The position numbers were made by a program, and so were the translations under genes. Below the pieces are notes generated by a model. It had not been told where the DNA came from and searched no databases. It was given only the letters and a program-made list of their open reading frames with translations. Positions 1 to 9,086 of a DNA stretch of 64,000 bases are shown here, piece after piece. The stretch spans positions 21,164-85,163 of the forward strand of contig NZ_BAHE01000032.1 of the NCBI RefSeq assembly GCF_000298235.1, in the 5' to 3' direction. Source of the DNA: Gordonia namibiensis NBRC 108229 (GTDB lineage Bacteria > Actinomycetota > Actinomycetes > Mycobacteriales > Mycobacteriaceae). Each line of letters opens with the position of its first letter. The stretch's first letter is position 1.

Positions 1-664
1 GGTCGGCCAGGATGCCCATGTCGTGGAACCAGCCGTCCTTCTCTCCCCACAGCGGCGCGGCCGGGTGAATGGCCAGCACGTGCGTACCGGGCGCACCGGG
101 CAGGTCGGTGCGCGCCTGCAGGTTATGCAAGACGGTGTCGGGGATGTTGAACCGATCCGACAGGGTTGCCTTGGTGAACAACGCAGTCCCCGCCGCGTAC
201 GAATACGGGATGGCGAACTCGTTCGGCAGGAGACGTGCGATCTCGCTGCCGCGAATACGTTGCAGCGCTTCGGGAGTCACCTCCTGCAGGGAGAGCATGT
301 CGGGATCCGCCTCCGCCACGATCTCCTCCAGCGCTCCGATGTCACCGCCGCCGAAGAGCAGATTGGCGGACACGACGGTGAACTCCTCGCCCTGCGGGGA
401 GCTTGCCGGGATCACCAGCGGGACCTGGGTGTACGCCAGCACACCGGATGCGACGAGCGCGATCGCCAGCATGAACCAGCGGCGCAACGCGGCGAAGATC
501 GCGATCGCGACAAGGGCTGGGACGAGTGCGAAGGCCACTCCGCTCGTCAGATACAGCGCGACGTTCCCCCGCGAGGGATAGAAGTGCAGCCACACCGCCA
601 GCACCACCCCGGCCAGCATCGCCCAGCCGAGGATGTACGCCGACACCCACAGAAATCTCTTCAC
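1..664 (-). CDS. Endonuclease/exonuclease/phosphatase (EEP) family membrane protein, C-terminus outside window
   Basis: Reading the minus strand from a GTG at 664, preceded by a G-rich ribosome site, gives about 221 codons that run off the left edge. The N-terminal part has three hydrophobic segments (about residues 5-25, 36-60 and 62-80). An EEP fold then begins: the motif VVSANLLFGGGD followed by SLQEVTPE is the usual N-terminal metal-binding pattern of the exonuclease-endonuclease-phosphatase superfamily, with Glu as a metal ligand. Membrane-anchored members of this kind are common in actinobacteria and their substrates are mostly unknown. The gene lies 28 nt downstream of glnE on the same strand and may be cotranscribed with it. 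Family confidence is good; function is unknown. Confidence 0.8.
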   Translation of the reverse strand, partial: MKRFLWVSAYILGWAMLAGVVLAVWLHFYPSRGNVALYLTSGVAFALVPALVAIAIFAALRRWFMLAIALVASGVLAYTQVPLVIPASSPQGEEFTVVSANLLFGGGDIGALEEIVAEADPDMLSLQEVTPEALQRIRGSEIARLLPNEFAIPYSYAAGTALFTKATLSDRFNIPDTVLHNLQARTDLPGAPGTHVLAIHPAAPLWGEKDGWFHDMGILAD

Positions 665-692
665 TTGTCCCCCCCGTACGGCAGCAGCGTGA

Positions 693-3600
693 CTATGCGC
701 CGAAGACCTTGAGCACCACGGCCTTCGCCCGGCGCGTCACCCGCAGGTAGTTCTCCAGGAAGTCCGCGGCCTGGTCCTCCGGCCAGCCTGCCGCATAGGC
801 GATCTGTCGCAACTGCTTGCCCGGACCCGGCAGCTGGTCGACCGGCTTTCCGCGCACCAGGACCAGCGCGTTGCGCGCCTTGGTCGCGGTGATCCAGGCG
901 TTCTTGAGCAGCGCGACGTCGTTCTCCGACAACAACTCCGCGGCACCGATCGCATCGAGTGATTCCAGCGTCGAGGTGTTGTGGAGGCTGCGGTAGCGGT
1001 GGGCGTAGCGCAGCTGCAGCAGCTGCACCGTCCACTCGATGTCGGCGAGTCCGCCGCGGCCCAGCTTCGTGTGTGTGGCCGGATCGGCCCCACGGGGCAG
1101 CCGCTCGGCGTCGACGCGGGCCTTGATGCGCCGGATCTCCTTGACCGCCTCGTTGCTGACCCCGCCGACCGGGTAGCGCACGTGGTCGATCATGTGCAGG
1201 AAGTCGATACCGAGAGCCTCGTCGCCGGCGACCTGGTGCGCACGCAGCAGCGCCTGCACCTCCCACGGCTGCGCCCACTGGGCGTAGTACGCGGAATAGG
1301 CGGCCAGGGTGCGCACGACCGGGCCGTTGCGCCCCTCCGGACGCAGTCCGGTGTCGACCTCGAGCGGCGGATCGGCGCTCGGGCTGCCGAGCGCCGAACG
1401 GACGGTCTCGGCGATGGTCTGCGACCACCGGACGGCCTCGGATTCGTCGGCCTCACGGTCGGGCTGGCACACGAACAGCACGTCGGCGTCCGACCCGTAC
1501 CCGAGCTCGCCACCACCGAGCCGGCCCATGCCGATCACGGCGATGCGTGCAGGAGCAGGCTTCCCGCGATCCCGTTCGGAGATGTTGATCGCCACCGTCA
1601 GCGCGGCGTTGAGGACCGCGGCCCACACGCTCGACAGCGCCTTGCACACGGTCGGAACGTCCATGAGACCGAGCACGTCGGCCGACGCGACGCGGACGAG
1701 CTCCGCACGACGGTGCGAACGAGCCACGGCGACAGCCCGTTTCATGTCCTCCTGACGCACGGTCGAGGCGATGAGGCCCTTGGCCACGTCCTCGGGCCGG
1801 ATGGCGCACAGTTTCGGCCCGTCGGGACCGTCGGAGTACTGGTGGATCACCTCGGGCGAACGCATGAGCATGTTCGCGATGAACTCCGAGGTGCCGAGCA
1901 CCTTCATCAGGCGCTCGGCGACCACCCCGTCGTCGCGGAGCAGTCGCAGGAACCAGTCCTTGTCCTCGAGTGCCTCGCACAACCGGCGGTAGTTGAGCAG
2001 ACCGGCGTCGGGATCCGGTGTGTCACCGATGTGTTCGAGCAACTGCGGGAGGATCAGCAGCTGGATCTGACCGCGGCGCCCGGGGGCGTTCGACAACGCC
2101 CGGATGTGACTGAGCGCGCGGTCGGGCATGGCGTACCCCAGTGCGGCCAGGCGCCTCTCGGCCGACTCGTCACTCAGCGTCAGCTCGTCGGGCTTGAAAC
2201 GGGTGACCGCCTCGAGCAGCGGACGGTAGAACAGCTTCTGGTGCAGCCGCCGGACACGGAGGGTCTGATGCCGGATCTGTTCGCGCAGCACTCCGGTCGC
2301 GTCGAGCTCACCCTCACGACGGATGTGGGCCGCCCGCGCCAGCCAGCGCAGCCCCTCGGTGTCGTCGGGCTTCGGCAGCAGGTGCGTCCGCTTCATCCTC
2401 TGCAGCTGCAGCCGATGTTCGAGCAGTCGCAGGAACTGATACGACGCACTGAGATTCGCGCCGTCGTCGCGTCCGACGTAACCACCCGCGGTCAGCGCCG
2501 CCAGGGCATCGACCGTCGGCATCACCCGGAGTTCCTCGTCGACGCGGCCGTGGACCATCTGCAGCAGCTGGACCGCGAACTCGACGTCGCGCAGACTTCC
2601 CTGTCCCAGTTTGAGATTGCGGTCGCGCTCCCCCTCCGGGACCAGCGATTCGACGCGGCGCCGCATCTTCTGCACCTCGGGCACGAAGTCGGGACGCTCG
2701 GCGGCCTTCCACACCATCGGCTTGACCGCCGCGATGTACTCGTTCGCCAGTTCCATGTCGCCGGTCATCGCACGGGACTTCAGCAGCGCCTGGAACTCCC
2801 AGGTCTTGGCCCACCGCTCGTAGTACGCCACATGGGAATCCAGCGTGCGGGTCAGTGCGCCCGACTTGCCCTCCGGGCGCAGCGCGGCGTCGACCTCGAA
2901 GAAGGCCAGCGAACCGATCCGCATCATCTCGCCGGCGATCCGGGAGGCGACACCGTCGGCCGGATCGCTGACGAAGATGACGTCCACGTCGCTCACGTAG
3001 TTCAGTTCGCGCGCACCGCATTTACCCATCGCGATGACGGCGATACGGACCGGGATCGGATCGTCGCCGCACACCTCGGTGAAGGCGACGGCGAGCGCCG
3101 CGGTCAGCGCGGCGTCGGCGAGGTCGGACAGGTAGGCGCCGACCTCGGGGAGCCACATCACCGGTTCGTCCTCGACCGTGGAGGCGACGTCGTGCGCGGC
3201 CAGCTGCAGGATCAGGTTGCGGTACGCCAGACGGAGCGCGACGACAGACTTCGGTCCGGTGAGCTTGGCGCGGTAGACACGGTTGCCCTTCTCGACCTCG
3301 CCCGGCACGGCTTCGGCGCCGGCGGATTCGAGCATCCGGCGGTCGACCTCGTCGCGGTCGGGCAACTCGTCGGCGAGCAGCAGACGCCACGTCGACGGCT
3401 CGGCGACGAGATGGTCGGCCAGGGCGTCGGACGAGCCGATGACACCGAACAGACGCCCGCGAAACGACTTGTTCGTGCGCAGCGTCGCGTCGATCTCGGA
3501 CCACTCGTCCTCGACGGCTCCGCGCAGGCGGACGAGTGTGCGGAGAGCGAGGTCGGCGTCGGGCGCCCGCGACAGCGCCCACAGCACGTCGACCGACTCG

Positions 3601-3704
3601 GGCGTGTTCCAGCCGAGTTCGGCGAGATTCTGCGGCGCGGATGTGTCGAGCAGACCCAACCGTCCTGCACTGGGTACCGCGCTGCGTCCCGGTCGTCGTG
3701 TCAC
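693..3704 (-). CDS. glnE: Bifunctional glutamine synthetase adenylyltransferase/deadenylylase
   Basis: The 1003-residue protein has the length and duplicated architecture of GlnE. An N-terminal nucleotidyltransferase domain carries [16 protein letters not shown] near residue 235. A second domain carries [16 protein letters not shown] near residue 730. Both keep the Asp-x-Asp metal-binding pair. In the known family one domain removes AMP from a tyrosine of glutamine synthetase and the other adds it, tuning nitrogen assimilation to glutamine and 2-oxoglutarate signals. The gene follows glnA2 on the same strand with 66 nt between them, the same order as M. tuberculosis Rv2222c-Rv2221c. The ATG start at 3704 gives an arginine-rich N-terminus (MTRRPGRS). 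Confidence 0.96.
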   Translation of the reverse strand: MTRRPGRSAVPSAGRLGLLDTSAPQNLAELGWNTPESVDVLWALSRAPDADLALRTLVRLRGAVEDEWSEIDATLRTNKSFRGRLFGVIGSSDALADHLVAEPSTWRLLLADELPDRDEVDRRMLESAGAEAVPGEVEKGNRVYRAKLTGPKSVVALRLAYRNLILQLAAHDVASTVEDEPVMWLPEVGAYLSDLADAALTAALAVAFTEVCGDDPIPVRIAVIAMGKCGARELNYVSDVDVIFVSDPADGVASRIAGEMMRIGSLAFFEVDAALRPEGKSGALTRTLDSHVAYYERWAKTWEFQALLKSRAMTGDMELANEYIAAVKPMVWKAAERPDFVPEVQKMRRRVESLVPEGERDRNLKLGQGSLRDVEFAVQLLQMVHGRVDEELRVMPTVDALAALTAGGYVGRDDGANLSASYQFLRLLEHRLQLQRMKRTHLLPKPDDTEGLRWLARAAHIRREGELDATGVLREQIRHQTLRVRRLHQKLFYRPLLEAVTRFKPDELTLSDESAERRLAALGYAMPDRALSHIRALSNAPGRRGQIQLLILPQLLEHIGDTPDPDAGLLNYRRLCEALEDKDWFLRLLRDDGVVAERLMKVLGTSEFIANMLMRSPEVIHQYSDGPDGPKLCAIRPEDVAKGLIASTVRQEDMKRAVAVARSHRRAELVRVASADVLGLMDVPTVCKALSSVWAAVLNAALTVAINISERDRGKPAPARIAVIGMGRLGGGELGYGSDADVLFVCQPDREADESEAVRWSQTIAETVRSALGSPSADPPLEVDTGLRPEGRNGPVVRTLAAYSAYYAQWAQPWEVQALLRAHQVAGDEALGIDFLHMIDHVRYPVGGVSNEAVKEIRRIKARVDAERLPRGADPATHTKLGRGGLADIEWTVQLLQLRYAHRYRSLHNTSTLESLDAIGAAELLSENDVALLKNAWITATKARNALVLVRGKPVDQLPGPGKQLRQIAYAAGWPEDQAADFLENYLRVTRRAKAVVLKVFGA

Positions 3705-3770
3705 ATCACAAAAATAGCGGCCCGACCACCGAAGACGACATCGCGGTCCCGAACAACCGGACCCAGCCCC

Positions 3771-5123
3771 TTACAGCGGCAGGTAGTTCTTCAGCTCGTA
3801 GGGGGTGACCATGCTGCGGTACCCCGTCCACTCGCTCCACTTGTTGCGCAGGAAGTAGTCGAAGACGTGCTCGCCGAGGGCTTCCGCGACCAGCTCCGAG
3901 TTCTCCATCTTGGTGAGCGCGTCCGCCAGGCTGCCGGGCAATTCCTGGTACCCCATCGCCCGACGCTCGGCCGTGGTGAGGGCCCAGACATCGTCCTCCG
4001 CCTCGTCGGGGAGCTCGTAGCCCTCCTCGATGCCCTTCAGGCCGGCGGCCAGCAGGACCGCGAAGGTCAGGTACGGGTTGCAGGCCGAGTCCGGGCTGCG
4101 CACCTCGATGCGACGCGACGACGCCTTGTTGGGCGTGTACAGCGGCAGCCGGATGAGCGCGGACCGGTTGGCGCCACCCCAGGTCGCGGCGGTCGGGGCC
4201 TCACCACCGTGGATGAGGCGCTTGTAGCTGTTGACCCACTGGTTGGTGACGGCGCTGATCTCCGACGCGTGGTGCAGGATGCCGGCGATGAACTTCTTGC
4301 CGGTGGCCGACAGCTGCATCGGGTCGTCGGGGTTGTGGAAGGCGTTGATGTCGCCCTCGAACAGGCTCATGTGGGTGTGCATCGCCGAACCGGGATGCTC
4401 GCTGAACGGCTTCGGCATGAAGGTCGCCCACACGCCCTCGTTGATCGCCACCTCCTTGATGAGGTAGCGGAAGGTCATGACGTTGTCGGCCATCGACAGT
4501 GCGTCGGCGTAGCGGAGGTCGATCTCCTGCTGGCCCGGTGCGCCCTCGTGGTGGGAGAACTCGACCGAGATGCCCATCGACTCGAGGGCCTCGATGGCGT
4601 GGCGACGGAAGTTGGGCGCGGCGTCGTGGACGGCCTGGTCGAAGTAGCCGCCGGTGTCGGCCGGGGTCGGGACCGAACCGTCGAGCGGCGAGTCCTTGAG
4701 GAGGAAGAACTCGATCTCGGGGTGCACATAGCAGCTGAAGCCGAGGTCGGCGGCCTTGTTGAGCTGGCGACGCAGCACGTGGCGCGAATCGGCCCAGCTC
4801 GGGGTGCCGTCGGGCATCGCGATGTCGCAGAACATGCGGGCCGAGTGGTGGCGGCCGGCCGAGGTGGTCCACGGCAGGATCTGGAAGGTCGACGGATCGG
4901 GCTTGGCGACGGTGTCCGCCTCCGACACACGAGAGAAGCCCTCGATGGCCGAGCCGTCGAAGCCGATGCCCTCGGAGAAGGCACCCTCGAGTTCGGCCGG
5001 CGCGATCGCCACGGACTTCAGATAACCGAGTACGTCGGTGAACCACAGTCGAACGAAACGGATGTCGCGCTCTTCGAGGGTCCGCAGCACGAATTCCTTT
5101 TGGCGATCCATGGTCGCCGACAT
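3771..5123 (-). CDS. glnA2: Type I glutamine synthetase, GlnA2-type
   Basis: This 450-residue protein carries glutamine synthetase signatures: GFDGSAIEGF in the beta-grasp region (about residues 53-62), the metal-binding HEGAPGQQEIDL (about 190-201) and GSAMHTHMSL (about 240-250). It is shorter than GSI-beta enzymes of about 475 residues. Position next to glnE and overall size match M. tuberculosis GlnA2 (Rv2222c). The C-terminal part has GYELP near residue 367, where adenylylatable enzymes have the modified tyrosine motif. Canonical activity would be ATP-dependent ligation of ammonia to glutamate. From memory, the Streptomyces coelicolor GlnA2 homologue is a gamma-glutamylpolyamine synthetase, so the substrate should stay open. 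The start is the ATG beginning MSATMDRQ; divergent panB lies across a 315-nt gap. Confidence 0.93.
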   Translation of the reverse strand: MSATMDRQKEFVLRTLEERDIRFVRLWFTDVLGYLKSVAIAPAELEGAFSEGIGFDGSAIEGFSRVSEADTVAKPDPSTFQILPWTTSAGRHHSARMFCDIAMPDGTPSWADSRHVLRRQLNKAADLGFSCYVHPEIEFFLLKDSPLDGSVPTPADTGGYFDQAVHDAAPNFRRHAIEALESMGISVEFSHHEGAPGQQEIDLRYADALSMADNVMTFRYLIKEVAINEGVWATFMPKPFSEHPGSAMHTHMSLFEGDINAFHNPDDPMQLSATGKKFIAGILHHASEISAVTNQWVNSYKRLIHGGEAPTAATWGGANRSALIRLPLYTPNKASSRRIEVRSPDSACNPYLTFAVLLAAGLKGIEEGYELPDEAEDDVWALTTAERRAMGYQELPGSLADALTKMENSELVAEALGEHVFDYFLRNKWSEWTGYRSMVTPYELKNYLPL

Positions 5124-5438
5124 TAGAAGTCGGCTGTTAAATCCGTGTTACACGCGCGACACCAACTCGCTGTCCTGCGGGTTTACCGAGGCCGTCCCAT
5201 CATATGGGACGCAGAATTGTCGAGATGAGAAGGCCCGGAGCAGCCAGGATGCGAACACCGCCCGGCACCCGTTGCGGATCCGGCCGATTCCACGCCCGGA
5301 TCGGTGTGACCAATTGCATAACCGGGGCCGGTCACACGGGATATCTGCGGTGACACAATGGCGCTTGTCCGTGTTCAACCCGGGTACCCGCCGCGCCCAT
5401 TCGGGCCAGCCGGGACTCGAGGCAGAAAAGAGACAACG
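5124..5438. promoter_or_regulatory. Divergent glnA2-panB intergenic region
   Basis: This 315-nt gap separates the divergent starts of glnA2 and panB, so both promoters should lie here or just inside it. I see no coding sequence with a credible start and ribosome site. The most structured element is an exact 8-bp inverted repeat, GTGTGACC (5304-5311) and GGTCACAC (5330-5337), with an 18-nt spacer. It lies about 100 nt upstream of panB. In M. tuberculosis two genes (Rv2223c and Rv2224c, secreted proteases) lie in this interval; they are absent here. Confidence 0.5.
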
Positions 5439-6293
5439 ATGTCCGAATCCTCGGTTTATGGTGCATCCACCTCCACCGCTGCCACCGACGCCCCCAAGCG
5501 TCGTGTGACCCGCATCCACCACCTCGCCCAGATGAAGTCCGAGGGCGAGAAGTGGCCGATGCTCACCGCCTACGACTACTCGACCGCGCGCATCTTCGAT
5601 GCCGCCGAGATCCCCGTGCTGCTCGTCGGCGATTCGGCGGCCAACGTCGTCCTCGGCTACGACACCACCATCCCGGTGAGCGTCGACGAGATGATCCCGC
5701 TGATCCGCGCCGTGGTCCGCGGTGCCCCGCACGCTCTCGTCGTCGCCGACATGCCCTTCGGCAGCTACGAGATCGGGCCGCAGCACGCCCTCGAGAACGC
5801 CTTCCGGATCTTCAAGGAGACCGGCGCACATACGGTCAAGCTCGAAGGCGGCGAGCGCGTCGCCCCGCAGATCGCGGCCCTCACCGCCGCCGGCATCCCG
5901 GTCATGGCGCACATCGGGTTCACCCCGCAGAGCGTCAACGGCCTCGGCGGCTTCCGCGTCCAGGGTCGTGGTGACGGCGCCGACCAGCTCATCGCCGACG
6001 CCATCGCGGTCCAGGAGGCCGGCGCCTTCTCGGTCGTCATGGAGATGGTCCCCGCCGAGCTGGCCGGTCAGATCACCCGCAAGCTGACGATCCCGACCGT
6101 CGGCATCGGTGCCGGCAACGAGACCGACGCCCAGGTGCTGGTCTGGCAGGACATGGCCGGCCTCACCCACGGCAAGACCGCGAAGTTCGTCAAGCGCTTC
6201 GCCGACGTGGGCTCCGAATTGCGTTCGGCCGCCGAGCAGTACGCCGACGAGGTCCGTCGCAGCGTCTTCCCCGGCCCCGAGCACAGCTACTGA
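5439..6293 (+). CDS. panB: 3-methyl-2-oxobutanoate hydroxymethyltransferase
   Basis: The protein has 284 residues from the ATG at 5439, which has AGAAAAGAGA upstream as a ribosome site; an in-frame extension to 5358 lacks this support. PanB transfers a hydroxymethyl group from 5,10-methylenetetrahydrofolate to 2-oxoisovalerate, giving ketopantoate in pantothenate and coenzyme A synthesis. Family motifs visible are [29 protein letters not shown] with the metal-binding Asp, [12 protein letters not shown], and [13 protein letters not shown] [13 protein letters not shown] flexible N-terminus of about 25 residues precedes the TIM barrel, as in mycobacterial PanB. Order matches Rv2225. Confidence 0.95.
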   Translation: MSESSVYGASTSTAATDAPKRRVTRIHHLAQMKSEGEKWPMLTAYDYSTARIFDAAEIPVLLVGDSAANVVLGYDTTIPVSVDEMIPLIRAVVRGAPHALVVADMPFGSYEIGPQHALENAFRIFKETGAHTVKLEGGERVAPQIAALTAAGIPVMAHIGFTPQSVNGLGGFRVQGRGDGADQLIADAIAVQEAGAFSVVMEMVPAELAGQITRKLTIPTVGIGAGNETDAQVLVWQDMAGLTHGKTAKFVKRFADVGSELRSAAEQYADEVRRSVFPGPEHSY

Positions 6294-6300
6294 CCGGCGA

Positions 6301-6343
6301 TCCGTAGAAGTTGTGGACGCCATATCCCCACAACTTCTACGGA
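6301..6343. terminator. Perfect 16-bp palindrome downstream of panB
   Basis: The two arms TCCGTAGAAGTTGTGG (6301-6316) and CCACAACTTCTACGGA (6328-6343) are exact reverse complements with an 11-nt loop, starting 7 nt after the panB stop codon. There is no T-tract. It may act as a transcription terminator or mRNA-stabilising hairpin. Confidence 0.6.
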
Positions 6344-6357
6344 ATCCCGGTTGCGCC

Positions 6358-6363
6358 TAGGCT
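6358..6363 (+). promoter_or_regulatory. Candidate -10 element for pip (leaderless)
   Basis: TAGGCT fits the actinobacterial TANNNT -10 pattern and ends 8 nt before the ATG at 6372. That spacing is expected when transcription starts at the initiation codon itself. No Shine-Dalgarno sequence is present. Confidence 0.4.
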
Positions 6364-6371
6364 CGATGACC

Positions 6372-7337
6372 ATGCGTGACTTCTACCCGGAGATCGAGCC
6401 CTACGAGTCCGGTCACCTCGATGTGGGTGACGGCCAGCAGATCTATTGGGAGACGTCGGGGCATCCCGACGGCAAGCCCGTGGTCTTCGTGCACGGCGGG
6501 CCGGGTGGTGGCACATCGCCGGCGCAACGACGCTTCTTCGATCCCGCGAAGTATCGGATCGTGCTGTTCGATCAGCGAGGCTGCGGACAGTCCCGTCCGC
6601 ACATCACCGACGGCGCGGACCTGAGCGTCAACACCACGCCTCACCTCATCGCCGACATGGAGAAGCTCCGTACCCATCTCGGCATCGACCGCTGGCAGGT
6701 CTTCGGCGGGTCCTGGGGTTCGACGCTGGGCCTCGCCTATGCACAGACGCATCCCGACCGCGTCACCGAACTGGTGCTGCGCGGCATCTTCCTGCTGCGC
6801 CGCAGCGAGATCGACTGGTACTACAACGGCGGCGCCGCGCACATCTTCCCCGACATCTGGGAGACCTACCTCGAGCCGATCCCGGAGAACGAGCGAGACG
6901 GAGACCTGGTCGCCGTCTATCACCGGCTGCTGACCTCCGACGATCGCGAGGTCGCCCGCGCTGCGGCGCGCGCCTGGACCGGCTGGGAACAGGCCACCAG
7001 CTATCTGCTCCCCCGCCCCGACGAGTCGGCGCCGTCCGACCCGGACGAGGCCGCTCGCTTCGATCTGGCCTTCGCGTCGATCGAGAACCACTACTTCGTC
7101 AATCACGGCTTTCTCGACGACGGGCAGCTACTCGACAACATCGACGCCATCGCGCACATCCCCGGTGTCATCGTCCAGGGCCGCTACGACGTCGTCTGCC
7201 CGATGCGCAGCGCGTGGGACCTCCACCGCGCCTGGCCGGCCGCCGATCTCCGCATCGTCGACGACGCCGGGCACGCCTCCTTCGAGACCGGCATCAAACA
7301 CCACCTCATCGAAGCGACCGACCGCTTCGCCGAATGA
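6372..7337 (+). CDS. pip: Proline iminopeptidase (alpha/beta hydrolase, S33)
   Basis: This 321-residue protein begins MRDFYPEIEPYESGHLDVGDG, the standard start of prolyl aminopeptidases. The oxyanion motif HGGPGGG and the nucleophile elbow GGSWGST, with the catalytic Ser near residue 114, are both present; C-terminal GRYDVVCP and DAGHASFE supply the acid and the histidine. The enzyme removes N-terminal proline from peptides in the cytoplasm. I chose the ATG at 6372 over one at 6366 because a TANNNT hexamer sits 8 nt upstream and no ribosome site exists. The gene stands alone between panB and a CYTH-CHAD gene; it is not part of the remembered M. tuberculosis order at this place. Confidence 0.93.
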   Translation: MRDFYPEIEPYESGHLDVGDGQQIYWETSGHPDGKPVVFVHGGPGGGTSPAQRRFFDPAKYRIVLFDQRGCGQSRPHITDGADLSVNTTPHLIADMEKLRTHLGIDRWQVFGGSWGSTLGLAYAQTHPDRVTELVLRGIFLLRRSEIDWYYNGGAAHIFPDIWETYLEPIPENERDGDLVAVYHRLLTSDDREVARAAARAWTGWEQATSYLLPRPDESAPSDPDEAARFDLAFASIENHYFVNHGFLDDGQLLDNIDAIAHIPGVIVQGRYDVVCPMRSAWDLHRAWPAADLRIVDDAGHASFETGIKHHLIEATDRFAE

Positions 7338-7409
7338 GGAGAAGTCGCCGGCCCCGCGGTCACTAGACTCGGGTCAGCTGGACCGTGTCGTCGGCGTCAG
7401 GAGGTTAAG

Positions 7410-8903
7410 GTGGCCGCATCCGAGCAGGTCGAGGTGGAACTCAAGTTCGACGTGGACCCCGGCCATGTGGCCCCGGACCTGCGGGCGCTCCCCGGGGTCG
7501 TGTCGGCGACCGAACCCGAGACGTTCTCGCTCGACGCCACCTACTTCGACACCGAGAACCTCGACCTCGCCGGCAACAAGATCACCATGCGACGCCGCAC
7601 CGGTGGCACCGATCAGGGCTGGCATCTCAAGCGCCCCACCGATATCCCCGGCGCACGTCGAGAGCTCCAGGTCGGCTTCGACGAGGCGCGGGCCGACGGA
7701 GAGATCCCCGAGGCCCTCGTTACGCCGGTCCTCGCGATCACCCGGTGTCGCAAGCTGGACCCGGTTGCCGTCATCTCCACCACGCGCACGGTGACGCGTC
7801 TGCTCGGCGTCGACGACGAGCCGCTCGCCGAACTCGCCGAGGACCTCGTCACCGCGCAGTCCCTGCTGCCGGGCGGACACTCCCAGCAGTGGGCGGAGTG
7901 GGAATTCGAACTCCTGTCCGGCGGCACCACCAAGTTGCTCAAGGCCGCGGACAAGGCCCTGCGCGCGGGCGGCGGCCGATCGGCGTCGAGTGCGTCGAAG
8001 CTGGCGCGTGCCATCGGCTCGACCCCGACCGTCCACAAGCCGCGACTCTCCAAGCGCCCCACCGCACTCGAGCTCGTCATCACCGACATCGCGTTGCACC
8101 GCAACAGCCTGATCGCCTACGACCCGCTCGTGCGTGAGGATGCCGAGGATGCCGTGCACCAGATGCGGGTGTCGTGCCGCCGGCTGCGCAGCGTGCTGTC
8201 GGGCTACCCCACGGTGCTCGACGCCGAGCGCACCGATCACATCGGCGCCGAACTCAAGCTGCTCGCCCGAATCCTCGGCGACGCACGCGATTCCGAGGTG
8301 CAACTCGAACTCGACCAGTCCCTGCTCCGCGGGGAGAACGCCTCCCCGGAACTGCTCGCCGCCCTGGCCGGCGCCGAGACCCGCAACCATGACCGGGCGA
8401 TCCGCGCCGCGCACGCCGCGATGTCGTCGAAGCGCTACTTCACCCTTCTCGACTCCATCGACGCCCTGCTCGCCTCTCCCCCACCCGGACCTGACGCCGA
8501 ACTCCCCGCAACCGCCGTCGTCGATCAGGCGATCGCAAAGAGCCGCAAGCACATCCGCAAAGCCCAGGCCGATCTCGCCGACCTCACCGAGGGTTCGGTC
8601 GAGTGGCAGGAACAGCTCCACAAGATCCGCAAACGCGCAAAGCGGTTGCGCTACAGCATCGATGCGGCCGAGCCGTTGAACAAGAAGAAGTACCGCGAAA
8701 TCGGCGCGGTCGCCAAGAAGATCCAGTCCGCCCTCGGCGACTTCAACGACATCCGCATCAACCGCGCGCACCTTGCCGCGATCGTCGCCGACGAAAAGCT
8801 CGCCGCCGCCGACATGTTCATCGTCGGCCGACTCGACGCCCGCCTCGAAGCCGACGCCTACCGCGCCGTCGCCGAGTACCGCAAGGCCGCCAAGGACCTC
8901 TGA
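7410..8903 (+). CDS. CYTH and CHAD domain-containing protein
   Basis: This 497-residue protein is read from a GTG with a clear AGGAGG at 7399-7404. Residues 8-200 form a CYTH (triphosphate tunnel) domain: VEVELKFDV carries the signature ExExK pattern. Residues 215-490 form a CHAD domain, helical and rich in conserved histidine and arginine: ALHRNSLI-type start, DAVHQMRVSCRRLRS, LHKIRKRAKRLRY and LGDFNDIR. CYTH domains act on triphosphorylated substrates or polyphosphate, and CHAD domains bind polyphosphate, so a role in polyphosphate metabolism is likely but the substrate is not proven. It corresponds in position to Rv2226. A dispersed repeat begins 14 nt after the stop. Confidence 0.9.
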   Translation: MAASEQVEVELKFDVDPGHVAPDLRALPGVVSATEPETFSLDATYFDTENLDLAGNKITMRRRTGGTDQGWHLKRPTDIPGARRELQVGFDEARADGEIPEALVTPVLAITRCRKLDPVAVISTTRTVTRLLGVDDEPLAELAEDLVTAQSLLPGGHSQQWAEWEFELLSGGTTKLLKAADKALRAGGGRSASSASKLARAIGSTPTVHKPRLSKRPTALELVITDIALHRNSLIAYDPLVREDAEDAVHQMRVSCRRLRSVLSGYPTVLDAERTDHIGAELKLLARILGDARDSEVQLELDQSLLRGENASPELLAALAGAETRNHDRAIRAAHAAMSSKRYFTLLDSIDALLASPPPGPDAELPATAVVDQAIAKSRKHIRKAQADLADLTEGSVEWQEQLHKIRKRAKRLRYSIDAAEPLNKKKYREIGAVAKKIQSALGDFNDIRINRAHLAAIVADEKLAAADMFIVGRLDARLEADAYRAVAEYRKAAKDL

Positions 8904-8917
8904 CCCGCCCCGCCCCC

Positions 8918-8968
8918 GCTGCCTGAGGTGCGAGGAGCGAAAGCGACGAGCCACGAAGGCCTGGTGAG
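8918..8968 (+). repeat. Dispersed 51-nt intergenic repeat, copy 1
   Basis: The element starts GCTGCCTGAGGTGCGAGG and ends GAAGGCCTGGTGAG, starting 15 nt after the CYTH-CHAD stop. Near-identical copies lie at 22136-22186 and 48170-48220, with a shorter one at 22093-22129. All are between convergent genes. No reading frame is conserved outside the element. Confidence 0.85.
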
Positions 8969-8991
8969 ATCACCTCCCGCGCAAGCATTTT

Positions 8992-9079
8992 TCTCCCGCG
9001 GGACTGATTACTTCCCGCTTATTGGCTAGCACCCGCGGGAGGGAAACGGTCACGCGCGCGGTGAACGCTCCCGCGGGAG
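8992..9079. repeat. Three copies of a CCCGCGGG-core palindrome
   Basis: CTCCCGCGGGA occurs at 8993-9003, ACCCGCGGGAGG at 9031-9042 and CTCCCGCGGGAG at 9068-9079. A related CCTCCCGCGC lies at 8973-8982. They fill the gap between convergent genes, the last being just past the stop of the RNB ribonuclease gene. They may be protein-binding sites or weak terminators. Confidence 0.55.
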
Positions 9080-9086
9080 AAGCGCC

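Noticed and set aside
981..5126. A 1381-codon open frame antisense to glnE and glnA2
   Set aside because: It follows the third-base GC pattern of the two real genes and has no family motif or ribosome site. Similar antisense frames at 32595-35555 and 42375-45833 are rejected for the same reason.
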